From: Euborellia annulipes
Lineage: Eukaryota; Arthropoda; Insecta; Dermaptera; Anisolabididae
NCBI GenBank assembly: GCA_023213315.1
Contig: JAKCPI010000966.1
Coordinates: 62,001-126,000, forward strand
DNA: 64,000 nt
Direction of reading: 5' to 3'
Both the position numbers and the translations under genes were made by a program. This document shows, one piece after another, positions 12,113-22,345 of this stretch. Each line of letters begins with the position of its first letter. Position 1 is the stretch's first letter. The notes beneath the pieces are model-generated. The model was not told the DNA's origin, ran no database searches, and worked only from the letters and a program-made list of their open reading frames with translations.

Positions 12113-12749
12113 TTCTTTATTCACGTTTTCTGTCCTTTCCTGACTCCCATCAATCTTTAGGTTAATAGCTTTGTTTTTCAAATTAAAAGTAAACCTCACA
12201 TAAAGACTGGCAAAAATTGAAGAAGATATTGAAAATTTTTATTTTAGCTATAGACAGAAATGTATCCACTGTGCTATTATTCATATTATTACAGAGCTCT
12301 CTCCCTCCTCCCCCTGCACTAGAGAATACTATAATTATTGTACTCAGCTAGTTTTTTTTTTCATAACAAATTAAAATTCCCAATTTGAATGATAATTATA
12401 CTTTCAAATCTTCATCTTGATCATAATTAATAATTAATTAAACTTAAATCTTTTTTAAAACTTAAAAAAAAAAACATTTAATAAATTCACCTGAAACTGA
12501 CCGAATTACTTTGAATATCCGTGGGAAAATTTCATTTCGTTTTACATCCTCCGAAACCAGAAATTTTATCATGCTATCATCATTTTCCTCATCCAAACGA
12601 CTTTTTTTGGCCTTATTATAAGTGATAAAAAAAATTCCTTAATCTAGCCTTTAAGCTTATTTATCAAAAAGCTGTTTATAATTAATTTGAATCAAATAAA
12701 TATAGGTACTAAATTTAGTTGAAATTTTACTTATATTTTTAATAAAATA
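12113..12749. other. No recognised feature
   Basis: AT-rich, no frame or repeat recognised. Confidence 0.5.
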
Positions 12750-12839
12750 AAATTGACTTCACAGCTTCTTCGCCTAGGACAGATGTTCGGCTAAAAGCAA
12801 ATCGAATATCCATCCTAGGCGAAGATGCGAAGTCAATTT
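12750..12839. repeat. 90-bp hairpin
   Basis: Arms 12750-12779 and 12813-12839 pair over about 27 bp (AAATTGACTTC, a small bulge, TCTTCGCCTAGGA) around a 33-nt loop. It could be a miniature foldback element or a hairpin RNA precursor. No target duplication was found. Confidence 0.7.
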
Positions 12840-12994
12840 AATTTGAATAAAAACTGGTCTGAATCTGCAAATTTAATAAAATAGCTATTTAATTAAAAAT
12901 GTTCCGTCAAAACGACTTTAAATATCTCTTTGATGAAAAATTTGATTGTATTAATCGGCGAGCGTGAATATATGACACATATTAGACCATATAC

Positions 12995-13552
12995 CAGGGG
13001 TGACCAACCCGCGGCCCATCTTGAATATTTTTTGTGGCCCGCGAGGTTCATCACACTTTTACGAAATATATTTATTTTATAATGAAGAGATAAAGACAGC
13101 CAAAGCAAAAAGAAGAAAAAAATTTATTGAACAAAAATGCCTACGTTTCGGCCTATCCTTCTGGCCTTCATCAGGACATGATTTATTCGAGCTTAGAGGC
13201 GCTCTTGACTTAGGAGCGAATATTCGTCAGTTGACATGACTTTTGGTTCAAGAGCGACCATCACTCAGCCAAGAGCTCGTCTAAGCTCGAGTCATATAAA
13301 ACACATGTCCTGGCAAAGGCCGGAAGAATCGATCAATAAAGCAAAAATTTTTTTTTTATTTTGCTTTGGCTGCCTTTATCTCTTCATTATATATTATAAT
13401 TCAACAACTACTCCTTGCAATATATTTATTTTATTTTTTTCCCCCAAAAAATGTCTATAGAGGGTCTAAAACTAATATGGACCCGCGGAGTTTATTTATG
13501 ATGCATTTCCAAAGTGGCCGGCAAGATCATTTGGGTTGACCAACTCTATCTG
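12995..13552 (+). mobile_element. hAT-type MITE interrupted by a PLE foldback
   Basis: Left end CAGGGGTGACCAACCC (12995) and right end GGGTTGACCAACTCTATCTG (ending 13552) are imperfect inverted repeats. Both sides carry the 8-bp duplication CCATATAC (12987-12994 and 13553-13560), typical of hAT. Without the internal 338-bp PLE insertion and its duplication it would be about 200 bp. Confidence 0.85.
13081..13418. mobile_element. PLE foldback insertion with hammerhead-like cores, 16-bp TSD
   Basis: Inverted arms: AATGAAGAGATAAAGACAGC at the left and its inverse at about 13369-13395. The minus strand of 13145-13174 reads CTGATGA, a GGCC...GGCC stem and GAAAC. The matching copy in the right arm is decayed. 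A one-sided tail of about 25 bp ends at 13418. Flanks AATATATTTATTTTAT at 13065-13080 and 13419-13434 are a 16-bp target duplication. Confidence 0.82.
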
Positions 13553-13560
13553 CCATATAC

Positions 13561-14060
13561 CATAGATCGCACTGTCAGATTAGGGTGATAATCTATTAAA
13601 TGTTGAACAACAGTTTCCTAAGTCGAAAGTAGTGCGCTCTCTTGACGGTTTTTATTAAAAGACAATAATATGAACCCTCCTTAATGCCGGGAAGTCCGAT
13701 TAACGCTTTTTCAGATCCCAAAAGAGAGAAAAATATCATTTAAGCCATCAATAAAAGCGTATCAACACGTTAATACCAAATCATATATCCAGATTGACAA
13801 ATTACAAAAAAAAAAAAAAATATTGTAATACACAATTATTTTGGCGACAAGATGAAGCCTGAGGCAAATCTCATAAGAAAATGTTGCTATCCTTCACGAA
13901 ATTTTCTTGTAAATATAAAGATCTGTAGGAATTGATTTTTCATACTTTTTTCTGATATCATCAAGCTATACATATTCCTGTCAATTTTTTGGCAAACAAA
14001 ATAAATAAATAAACTCCTTTCTTTCTACGTAAATTATTAGTCGGTTCAAATTAATCTTAA

Positions 14061-14094
<34 letters not shown>

Positions 14095-14514
14095 AGTGAG
14101 GCCGGTTGCGAAATACAACGCACGCATGGCACGCGCCGCGACGCATACATTAACATCAGTTTAATTTGTCAAGCCTTGAAAAAACTTGAAAGTTTATTCT
14201 TTCAATTTTAATCTGGAAAAACTCACTCACTCACTCACGCACAAAAATATTGAATTTCAAAACGAATAAATAAATTTTCACTAAGGGAAACATTAAATAG
14301 CAATTAGAACGTAAAGGGACTATGAAAGAAAATTACTATAATTTAGGTGGTGGCTGTGTGCGGGCCTCTTTGGATTCTCTATGCCTAAAACAATTATCAG
14401 GAAATTAATTTAGATATATGAGTATAAAAGCTAAGAGAAATATCTCTTTCGTTATCTGATAATCGGAAAGGGTGATTTAGATTGATTATAATTAATACAC
14501 AATCGTAAAAGAAA
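13561..14514. other. No gene; A-run and tandem ACTC
   Basis: AT-rich with a 31-base A-run at 14062-14092 and CACTCACTCACTCACG at 14223-14238. A GC-richer strip at 14101-14145 follows the A-run. Confidence 0.5.
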
Positions 14515-14690
14515 TGTTTACTTACTCTTACCTATATCTGTAATACAGTATATAGTGAGAAAGTATTGCGATGATGTCATAAATTCGATGTCGAGATTAG
14601 TAATATTTTTGTGAAAATTGATTTAATACACTTTACTGAGGTACAGCAGTGTACACAACTTTCGATTAGTATTGGAAGTTTTTTTATATA
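14515..14690 (+). mobile_element. HINE-like fragment
   Basis: 5' end TTTACTTACTCTTACC, then the AAATTCGATGTCGAGATT block, then a jump to the ACACAACTTTCGATTA part of the 3' hairpin. It is internally deleted. Confidence 0.65.
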
Positions 14691-14714
14691 GCTGGTTAAT
14701 TGATGTAGTAGAAC

Positions 14715-14866
14715 GAGAATAAAAAGAGAGAGCAGCTAATTATATTTTCTTTTATTATACCCTCAGTGCTGACGTTTCGGTCCTGTTTAGGGCCATCCTC
14801 AGAGCTATTAATACAGAACAATACTCAATGACCATCAATGGTCTTAGGAAAATGCGTACTTTATAC
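14715..14866 (-). repeat. PLE terminal repeat with hammerhead-like core
   Basis: Minus strand 14774-14802 reads CTGAGGA, TGGCCC-loop-GGACC, GAAAC. The core positions fit CUGANGA...GAAA, and stem II pairs with one mismatch. Flanked by a CT-rich stretch; no second arm was found. Confidence 0.6.
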
Positions 14867-14874
14867 AAATTAAA

Positions 14875-15706
14875 CAGTAGCGTAACTAGGTGGGGGCCAA
14901 GGGGGGCGCTCGCCCCCTCCGCCCCAGGCGCATCAAGCCTTTGGCGCCCCTCGATACCGACATAGGCGCCCTAGGGCATGTCAGATATAGCCCAGGGACG
15001 GTGATATTATCATATTCTTTCCATAGATTGTCAAAAAAATTGATTGTTTTCTTTTAAATTATATTACAACTTAGGGGGGCTCGCTGGTGTAGTGAGCTAC
15101 GGTGTCAGCTTCTACAAAGAAGATCCCTGTTCAAACCCTGGGCGTGTGGGATATTTCATTAAATAAAAATATTTATTTAATGTAAACAAATCCTCAAGCA
15201 AGCCCTGGATTGGAATATAGGATCTCACCACAATAGCCCCCAGGCAACTCTACGAGGAGAGGGAGTTGCTGTGACATCCCGTCCTGTGGAAGGGACGTTA
15301 AAGAAGGTTCCCTCTCAGTGATGCATTCTTCGAAAGGAGTAGGCTACACGCCGGTGCTGAGGGAGTCCCTCCTCAACTAGGACATCCTCCATAGCATAGA
15401 AGAGGTTGGATATAAGAAGCCGGTTGGAACCAGAAATAAGGATTAGCTCACTAGCTAGAGTGAAAACAGGAGGAGGAGGTAGAGATAGGAAATGATGTAA
15501 CTTCACGGGCTGCCGGTAGATGGCTACGGCCAGAGGCCGGTTGGGTTTGAGGTGTGTGCCTCCGTACACGTAAGCACCTCGGGTAAATAAACGGGGATCC
15601 CGATAGGAATTTCAAATAATAATAATAATAATAATATTACAACTTAAAAAACGGCGCCCTAGTTGAGTTTCGCCCCCTCCGCCCTCAAAGGCTAGTTACG
15701 CCGCTG
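14875..15706 (+). mobile_element. hAT-type MITE carrying a nested SINE2
   Basis: Ends CAGTAGCGTAACTAGG (14875) and CTAGTTACGCCGCTG (to 15706) are inverted repeats. The 8-bp duplication AAATTAAA flanks it exactly (14867-14874 and 15707-15714). GC-rich subterminal tracts (GGGGGCGCTCGCCCCCTCCG) occur at both ends. The SINE inserted later. Confidence 0.92.
15074..15633 (+). repeat. SINE2, full length, tRNA-derived with AAT tail
   Basis: Head: box A-like TGGTGTAGTGAGC (15084-15096) and box B GTTCAAACC (15130-15138). A long unique body (GGAAGGGACGTTAAAGAAGG, CGGCCAGAGGCCGGTTGGG) and an (AAT)n tail at 15617-15635 follow. Target duplication ATATTACAACTTA at 15061-15073 and 15634-15646. At about 560 bp it is long for a SINE. 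The open frame on the minus strand is not a gene. Confidence 0.88.
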
Positions 15707-15807
15707 AAATTAAATGAATGTTTACCATTAGGGTTGTCATCATAAATTTCAATTTCAACATTTCACCTATATTAAACATTGTTAGTCGATTTTATATACA
15801 TTATATA

Positions 15808-16049
15808 TGGACCCTGTTACGCATTAGTGTGTCAAGCGCCAGTTAGTTTTGGGAAAATTAACATTAAAGCTTTTTGTTTTCATTGGATTATATATAATTT
15901 TTTTTGTCAATTCTGCAAGTAACATTAAATATAAATTTTTTTAGAACATATTTCATAAAAAGTACTATTAATTATAGCATTTGAAACAATATTCCGTGCT
16001 TAACTCAATTTTTTTTGGCGCTTGACACACTAATGCATAACAGAGTCCT
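15808..16049. mobile_element. MITE with 34-bp terminal inverted repeats, TATA flanks
   Basis: Ends GGACCCTGTTACGCATTAGT... and the inverse ...ACTAATGCATAACAGAGTCC pair over about 34 bp with two mismatches, including TGTGTCAAGCGCCA. TATA flanks both sides (15804-15807 and 16050-16053). The interior is non-coding. Superfamily uncertain. Confidence 0.8.
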
Positions 16050-16053
16050 TATA

Positions 16054-16598
16054 TGATAAGTAGGTGAAATGTTTTTCAATGGTCAAGTCTGCGAGTAAAA
16101 TTCTTTGTGACTGTTCTATCGAGATTGGTTTATGAATGAGGAGAAGAGAGAGACACCCCCACGGCTAGCCACCGGACTCTTACCCCCTTCGGTTATTACT
16201 TCGGTAATCGAAAATTGTGTGCTGTGCGTTAAGTCACACCAGACTTTTATAATAATATCCACTAAATAGATTAAAATAATTTTTCTTTAAAATTATAATA
16301 ATAGCCTACCGAATATTAATAATTTATATTCTTATATTATTACGCCTTTTTAATTAATTAGAATTGGAATTCTGCCAATTTTTTTATAAAGGCTCTATGG
16401 AGAAAAGAGTTAGGCCAAGTTGTCCAATCAGAAAAGAGTATCAATCAGCTAGAATTCGAGTCTAAGCTTTGGCGCCAAATCTGCTTTATATATTCAATTG
16501 GTGAATCCAATGTAGCTTCAGTTGAGCTCCGGCTCTCTTAAAGGACAGTGTCTCCGCGTTACATTGGTTAATAAATTATTCCTGCCTTCATTAGCATC
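16054..16598. other. HINE 3' remnant and possible promoter region
   Basis: 16185-16252 holds a decayed HINE-like 3' hairpin (CTTCGGTAATCGAAAATTGT ... AGTCACACCAGA). From 16390 the sequence is less AT-rich and leads up to the candidate exon at 16599. Confidence 0.45.
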
Positions 16599-16680
16599 AT
16601 GGCGTCGGTTGATGGTGGACGCTTCCACGTCTCGCTCCTCGAAGAAATCGTATTTCTTCTAAACTTTAAGGCCATTTTAG
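16599..16680 (+). CDS. Candidate first coding exon
   Basis: ATG at 16599 in a good context (catcATGG) opens MASVDGGRFHVSLLEEIVFL, then LNFKAIL, ending at a GTAATT donor at 16681. The upstream 200 bp (16390-16598) is less AT-rich than its surroundings and contains ATTGG/CCAAT motifs (about 16497 and 16563). This would suit a promoter and 5' UTR. The downstream frame becomes AT-rich, low-quality sequence. No family recognised. No second exon was located in the window. Confidence 0.3.
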
Positions 16681-17186
16681 GTAATTTTCAGTTTATTCGT
16701 TATATTAATACGCCATTTATTATTTATAATAGTAAAAAATATAATGTCCCCACAAATATTTATATATCTATATATTTACTATTTTATCTGATAGGACTAC
16801 ACTTAATATTTTCTCGAATTTTATTAATATTAATATAAATATTGCTATCAATATTTGAATTTAACAAAATATTGAATATATTCAAGGAGATATAAATATA
16901 TTTGAGAAAATAATAATCATATATTAATAGTTTGCATAGTTTTTTTTAATTTAAGATCTTTTTCGGCATAAGGCACTTTAGACCTTTTTGATGTTATTTA
17001 TTTCAAATGATTGGCAGCCAACTCATTTGAAATTGATTTTTCTCTATTGGGACGGGAAGAAATCTAGACAGGAGAAGGCTATTCATAGTTATTACATTAA
17101 CAATCAGTGGCTCATCTTAATCTACCAAATGACGCAAATTTTTTTATTACTTTTACTATTATTCTTTTTAGTTTAAAATCTGATCA

Positions 17187-17219
<33 letters not shown>

Positions 17220-17553
17220 AATCTCAATCAATCTCTCTCTCTCCCTCCCATATACACACTCACACTCTTGTGTATGTTACTCCTTAAATTCCTATGGGTT
17301 TTGGCTTGACTCTATTTCAAGCCGCAGTATACAGGTCTGAACTCGTTAGTCGGATGGGCTCCTAGGTATTTGTGCTTCACTTTTACACTAGTATAATACA
17401 TATATAGGCGATGTCATCAGATTAGAAAAGTTTTCTGTTGTTTATTGTCCATATTGATTAATTTTTTTTTTTTTTTTTTTTTGTTTTGATCTTATAACGT
17501 TATATCTAGTGAGGTTACTAGGTGCGCGACCCGCCGCCGATGGTGCTCCTACC
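16681..17553. other. No gene; CT microsatellite
   Basis: AT-rich sequence after the candidate donor. A (CT)n run occupies 17189-17217, with CTCTCTCTCTCCCTCCC after it, then a T-run at about 17461-17482. Confidence 0.55.
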
Positions 17554-18257
17554 TTTTTACTTTCTCTTACCTATGTATATATGTAATATATATATAGAGA
17601 GAAAGTATTGGATTCATGTCAAAAATTCGATGTCGAGATTTTGATGGATCTTCACGTTTTGAGGTCCCCTGAATCCAAAAAAGTGGTTTTCGCGACATGG
17701 TCTGTCTGTGTGTGTGTGGGTGGGTGTGTGTGTGTGGGTGGGTGGGTGTGTGGGTGTGTCTGTGTTCAATTTTAAGCATGAAGGAATTGAGCTATGAGGC
17801 TGAAATTTTATATTTAAGTTAAACATCCTCCTGGACCGGAAAAATAAGCTTTTAATCAAAATCGGCCAAAGAGTACTAGTACTTTACTGATGTACTTTTT
17901 CAGTTTTTTTCGATTTTCTCAAAATTTGCTCCAACGATTTTTTTTTAAATTCAAAAATCAATCATTTTTTAGATGCTCTTTAAAATGTATATTCTCATTT
18001 TGTGATTGAAATCTTCTGAAGACCACTTTACTCTTGTACTCCATAGAAAAGATAGGAGAAATGGTTGCCATGGTATCAAAATATAAATATTTTCCCATAC
18101 TTATAAATTTTACATCTTGAATTCATTTGTACCCTACTGTCGGAAACTAAATACATGTCGACACAAAAAATCTGGTGTGACAAGCACAGTACACAACTTT
18201 CGATTACCGAAGGTAAGAGAAAGTTGTGTGCTGTGGCCAGTCACACCAGATTTTTTT
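17554..18257 (+). mobile_element. HINE-like repeat, full length (704 bp)
   Basis: Starts TTTTTACTTTCTCTTACC, with a GT-rich microsatellite at about 17700-17762 and a 3' hairpin at about 18166-18257 carrying GGTAAGAGAAAGT. Minus-strand frames rich in Thr-His-Pro are only the translated microsatellite. Confidence 0.85.
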
Positions 18258-18724
18258 ATTTGGCTTGATTTTTTTTATGCCTATTTTGAGATTCTGAAAA
18301 AAAGAAAGATTTTTTTCTTTCAATCAATAATTTGTCAACAACCGGATATCTTCGGAAATGTGAAATTTAACTTCTAAATTTTACTTAAATAAACTTCTAC
18401 AGTAGGCCTATATATTTGAATACGATATTAAAATTCAATGAATATCTGAATTTTTCAAATTAATTTTCCGGCTCTTCATTCCATTCCGCAAATGTTAAAT
18501 TAAATCCCTATTGGGATCTTTAGCATTTCAATACGCTACCTGGTGGCTTAAATTCGAACTAGCCATTGTAGGATAAACCTTCATATGTTTAACGTGATAT
18601 AAGGGACAAGAACATTTAAACATCTGATATAATTGTATTATTTAAAAAAAAAGTTATAACCCACGAGTAAACATTATTGTTAGATTAATAAATAATACAT
18701 ACATACACTGAAATATTCACAAAT
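18258..18724. other. Weak HINE body fragment, otherwise nothing
   Basis: 18445-18545 (CCGGCTCTTCATTCCATTCC ...) matches the long-variant HINE body seen at about 53955. The rest is AT-rich and featureless. Confidence 0.4.
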
Positions 18725-18845
18725 ATGAAATTTTCTCCTTATAAAAATAAAAGCAATGTGTATCTACTTTGTGTCTATGGGTGTAAAAGTCATGCATCTA
18801 AGCATGAAACAGTTCGATTCCATTCTTTTCCAAAAAAAAAAGACA
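18725..18845 (+). CDS. THAP zinc-finger N-terminal exon (partial)
   Basis: ATG at 18725 opens a short frame containing LLCVYGCKSHASKHETVRFH followed by SFPKKKD. This matches the start of a THAP domain: a Cys-x3-Cys pair, a variable loop, then an aromatic-His-x-Phe-Pro block (the C2CH zinc ligand order, with the last Cys and His expected in a later exon). THAP domains bind DNA in THAP proteins and in P-element transposases. The frame stops at 18856, but a potential splice donor (GACA/GTATAG) lies at 18846, directly after the FPKKKD block. No continuation was found nearby. It is either a first exon of a THAP gene or a relic of a P-type transposon. The downstream minus-strand exon overlaps the region it would have to extend through. 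Confidence 0.55.
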
Positions 18846-18874
18846 GTATAGTATAGTGAAAATTATAAATAATT

Positions 18875-19039
18875 TTATTGTAGAAGAATCAATCTATCAG
18901 ATTTAGAAGCCTTCTTTTTAATTTTTGCCTCTATCTTTTTCTTGTTTTTCTCCAAATCAATTGTGCTCGAGCAAAGGCCTCTCATATCGTATTTTTTTAA
19001 GAGCTGATTTATGTGGTGCACTCCAAACACATTTTTTGT
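18875..19039 (-). CDS. Candidate terminal coding exon, unknown protein
   Basis: On the minus strand a 55-codon frame runs from an AG acceptor (GTGTACAG, ending at 19040) to a TAA at 18875-18877. It begins TKNVFGVHHINQLLKKYDMR, then GLCSSTIDLEKNKKKIEAKI and a basic tail. The composition is protein-like: mixed hydrophobic and charged residues, with a predicted helical Lys/Glu-rich C-terminus of coiled-coil flavour. AATAAA overlaps the stop codon and could be the polyadenylation signal. A stronger-looking pyrimidine tract plus CTTACAG lies about 40 bp upstream, but extension to it meets stops. I do not recognise the family. An exon of a host gene or of a transposon are both possible. Confidence 0.42.
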   Translation of the reverse strand, partial: TKNVFGVHHINQLLKKYDMRGLCSSTIDLEKNKKKIEAKIKKKASKSDRLILLQ

Positions 19040-19041
19040 CT

Positions 19042-19674
19042 GTACACGTGATATTTTTTTAAATCATCTAAATTATTTCTGTAAGTACAAAAAAAAAAAA
19101 AAAAATTTATTTTATATTTAATTACCGGTATTAATTTTTTAGTTAATTTATATCTTGTATTTATTATTATAATAAAATATTTCAAACACTTTTTGACTTA
19201 CATCATATCAGATATCATAAATAGCGGTTACAGAATAAAAGTAGAGCCCCAAATGTGCTTGCAGGTACTTCCTAATCCAGCCTTATACGAGCATCCATCC
19301 CAATTGTTATTATTATAAAATTTGATCATTTATTTCATGAAATTCTTCTCGTAAACTTGTTGTTTGTAAACAGAAAGCAAGAATTTGGTCTGTCATTGAA
19401 ACTGTCATTACTATTACTCACTTTAAAACATGACCAGGATCAATAATATTGTCTCCACAAATAAAATTTCTATTAGTAAGTGTGGCAGAAGAAAACATAC
19501 AAATTTCCTGTACCGTCACACCCATTTTTTATTTTTAATTAAACTTTTTGTCTCATAAAACACGAGTACTTGCGTATCAGCTCAGCCATTCAATCCTACA
19601 ATCGCTAGTTCATTTTTTGCCACCAGGTGAAGCCACGCCTCTCCCATAGATCCCAATAGAGATTTGCATGTAAA
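19042..19674. other. No recognised feature
   Basis: AT-rich; would be intronic or upstream sequence if the 18875-19039 exon is real. A T-rich acceptor-like tract precedes 19080 on the minus strand. Confidence 0.4.
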
Positions 19675-19938
19675 TTTTTTTTTTTTTTTTTTTTAAACAC
19701 ACACTTTTTTCCCATTCACACTCACACTCACACGCACAATCACACAGTCTTTTCGGCAACTTAGGCCATTTAAGACTCTGACGATAACCGTTAATTATTA
19801 ATTTATCTAATGGGGGTCCAGGCATTTCTATTTAAGCCATTTGGTATCCAAATGGCTTTAATAAAATCATCCGACTGCCTGGGATCCGAACCCGCTACGT
19901 TCGATATAGAAGGTAGACACGCTACCAACTAGACCATT
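19675..19938 (-). repeat. SINE1, full length
   Basis: Minus strand. T-run (tail) at 19675-19694, CACACTCACACTCACACGC tract, CATTTGGTATCCAAATGGC core, box B inverse GGATCCGAACCC (19890-19901), and a decayed box A toward 19938. The head is somewhat diverged. Confidence 0.85.
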
Positions 19939-20429
19939 TTTCTTATAATAAGACAAAACTAAATTTATTGTTATTAATGTTTTAAAAAATATAATCCTTG
20001 TAATGTATAATTATGCACCCCTCCAGCTTTTTCAACTCCTGCTTTTTCAAGGCCGGTTCGGCTAAACCTAAAATCATATCGTCAAATATTAAATTAATAT
20101 TTATTTCATTAAAGATTCCATACATAAATGTTTGGAATCCTATTAAAAGAGTTTATATGCCAAATATTATGCATTAAAATAATTTATTATTATGGTTGCG
20201 ACCTCGTCTATTAATTTTAAAGGTTATTTTTTCTATTAGCTCCGAACATATTATTTTATGTATTTAAAAGGCGATTAAGAAATAAAATATCGTTAATTTT
20301 TGTCAATTCTCCAACATTTATGACTTTATATATTTTTTAATTAAATTCATTCGAAATTTTATAATATATGTCTTAATTTATTTAAACATAAAAGGTACAT
20401 TAATTTTTTTGAAACTCTTGTAAGAAAGC
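19939..20429. other. No recognised feature
   Basis: AT-rich without frame or repeat signal. Confidence 0.5.
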
Positions 20430-20490
20430 ATTTTGAAACAATGCTTTTTCACTATATATTACATATATATATAAGAGAAAGTAAAAATTG
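20430..20490 (-). mobile_element. HINE-like 5' end fragment
   Basis: TTTTTCACTATATATTACAT ... AAGAGAAAGTAAAAA, the minus-strand terminus only. Confidence 0.65.
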
Positions 20491-20644
20491 TGAGGGATTA
20501 ATTCAAAGATTTGACAGTTGGCCAAATGAGCATTAATAGGATTTTTCTTGATTCACTTCCTGAATACGGAACGACCTTATCTCGCTTCGGCAGCTCTTGA
20601 TCTTGTTCTTGTCCCTTCAGATTTTTATGTCAACTTACCTAGTA

Positions 20645-20875
20645 TTTTACTTTCTCTTACTCTATATATGAAATATACACGTTTTGGGGTCCCCTGAGTC
20701 CAATCCAAAGAAGTGGGTCCCCCAAATTGGCTTGTCTGTCTGTGAACAAAATATCTCAGGAACGAAAAGACCTAGGAGGTTTTTATTTAAGTTAAGCACC
20801 CTCCTGACACGTGACACGAAGCTTTTGAACAAAATCGTCCAAAAAAGTACTAGTACTTTATTCATGTTTAGGTTA
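20645..20875 (+). mobile_element. HINE-like fragment, 5' part
   Basis: TTTTACTTTCTCTTAC at 20647, the GAGGTCCC-like block, GTCTGTCTGTG and AAGTACTAGTACTTTA, ending abruptly at about 20875. The candidate Cys/His exon begins 28 bp later. Confidence 0.75.
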
Positions 20876-20902
20876 ATTTTCGGCTTAAGCTGTTTCTTGC
20901 AG

Positions 20903-21080
20903 GATCATACTTGTGGTGCCGAAGGGCATGCTGGTACAAAAAGATTGCACATGCATGCTTGTCAAGTTTGCAGTTACGTGTGTAGCCGCCTTTACAAAAA
21001 TATTCGTCCATATTTATTTAATAAAAGACTAGAAAATACTACAGACAAACTAATCAACAAACAATTGTTGATATTTTTAT
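20903..21080 (+). CDS. Candidate Cys/His-rich exon
   Basis: After TTTCTTGCAG (acceptor ending 20902) a frame reads DHTCGAEGHAGTKRLHMHAC, then QVCSYVCSRLYKN, before turning into AT-rich low-complexity sequence and a stop at 21080. The C..H...H.HAC..C...C spacing looks like a small zinc-binding module, either from a host gene or a transposon-encoded protein. It follows directly after a HINE-like repeat fragment, which argues for a repeat-derived origin. No family assigned. Confidence 0.28.
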
Positions 21081-21904
21081 AAGCGTGGAAAAATAACAGA
21101 TTGCAAAAAAAAAAAAAAAAATTAAAATTTCTGAAATAAGGAACGCCAATCCATCAAAATTCCAAGAAAGTTACTTTTTTGACTAACAACAATGTAACAC
21201 TTGCTGACACATATGATTAATAAATGATATATTTAAACTGTTAGAAATACGGGGTTCTGACCTCCACAGATGATCAATCATATTTTAATTTTAAATTTCA
21301 GCGATTTCTGACAACTTGATCTATCCCGATTGCCTGAGATATTTAGGCATGTATAAATAAAAATTTATTAATTTTTAATTGAGGATGGATGACATGAAAG
21401 TCAAAGTGACACTCTAACCTAAACCTTAACCTCGAGAAATAGAGAGAGAAGAGAAAATTCAATTCTGGTTTCTCCGTCTGTCTGACCAGTTTTCCGAGCC
21501 AACTTTTTATTTATTTATTTTTTTCCTTTTCCTTCTTGATGTTCTTAATTTAAATAAGTCCCTTCACGATAGAAAAGATCCCGTTCGAGTATATACTTCT
21601 CTAAGGTGCCGCTACAAATAGATCTGATGCCAACTTTAACTCCTAATTAAAAATTCGGCAACATAAATTATCATAAATTTTTTTATTTTCCTTTTTAAGT
21701 AGAAATTAATTTGATTTTTGATTTTTCTTTATTATGTTTAGAATATATTTTCATTTTAATGTTTTATTTATTAGCTACCAATAAATTCGACAAGATTCAG
21801 GGCCGGATTTAAACTCGTATAAATTAAAAAATAAAAAGGAATTTTTCATTATTATCCTGAGAGATTTTAAAAAGTAGACGTGTATTTCAAATTATACATC
21901 TACA
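21081..21904. other. No gene; possible hAT end
   Basis: CAGGGCCGGATTTAA at 21798-21812 matches the 15-bp end of the CAGGGCCGG hAT MITEs (42381, 60690). No partner end was found. Confidence 0.4.
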
Positions 21905-22345
21905 TTTTTTTTACTTTCTCTTACATATATATGTTAATATACAGTATATAAAAAGAAAATATTGGGTTCATGCCAAAAATTCGATGTCGAAATTTTGATA
22001 GGAATAGGGCCTACATGTTTTGAAGTCCTCTGCGTTCAAAAAAATGGCTCCCTCAAAATAGTCGCTCCAACGATTTTGATTAAAATTCATAAATCAATTA
22101 TTTTTTAAAATGTTTATTCTCATTTGTCTCTTGAAATTGTATTTTTTTTTACTTTCTCTTATTTTTATTTGTCTTCTCGGCATCTTACACTATTGGGGGG
22201 TGGGGAGGGGTGCAGGCATATATTTATTTATACCATTTAGTATCCAAATGATTTAAATAAATTCACCAGACTGCCTAGGATCCACAACTTTCAATTACCA
22301 AATATAAGAGATATTTTTTACTCTGCGACCAGTCTGCGATCAGAT
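21905..22345 (+). mobile_element. HINE-like fragments with a SINE1 piece
   Basis: 5' end at 21908 (TTTACTTTCTCTTACATATA), internal deletions, and a second TTTACTTTCTCTTA at about 22148. A plus-oriented SINE1-like core at 22208-22272 precedes a decayed 3' hairpin (22283-22345). Confidence 0.6.

Noticed and set aside
15315..15569. 84-codon minus-strand frame
   Set aside because: It lies inside the nested SINE2 body, antisense to its tRNA head.
17567..17859. Recurrent minus-strand peptides containing RKPLFWIQGTSKREDPSKSR, also at about 38.4, 45.3 and 51.5 kb
   Set aside because: They are the same segment of the HINE-like repeat translated many times. Frames shift with microsatellite length, and there is no start, motif or conserved end.
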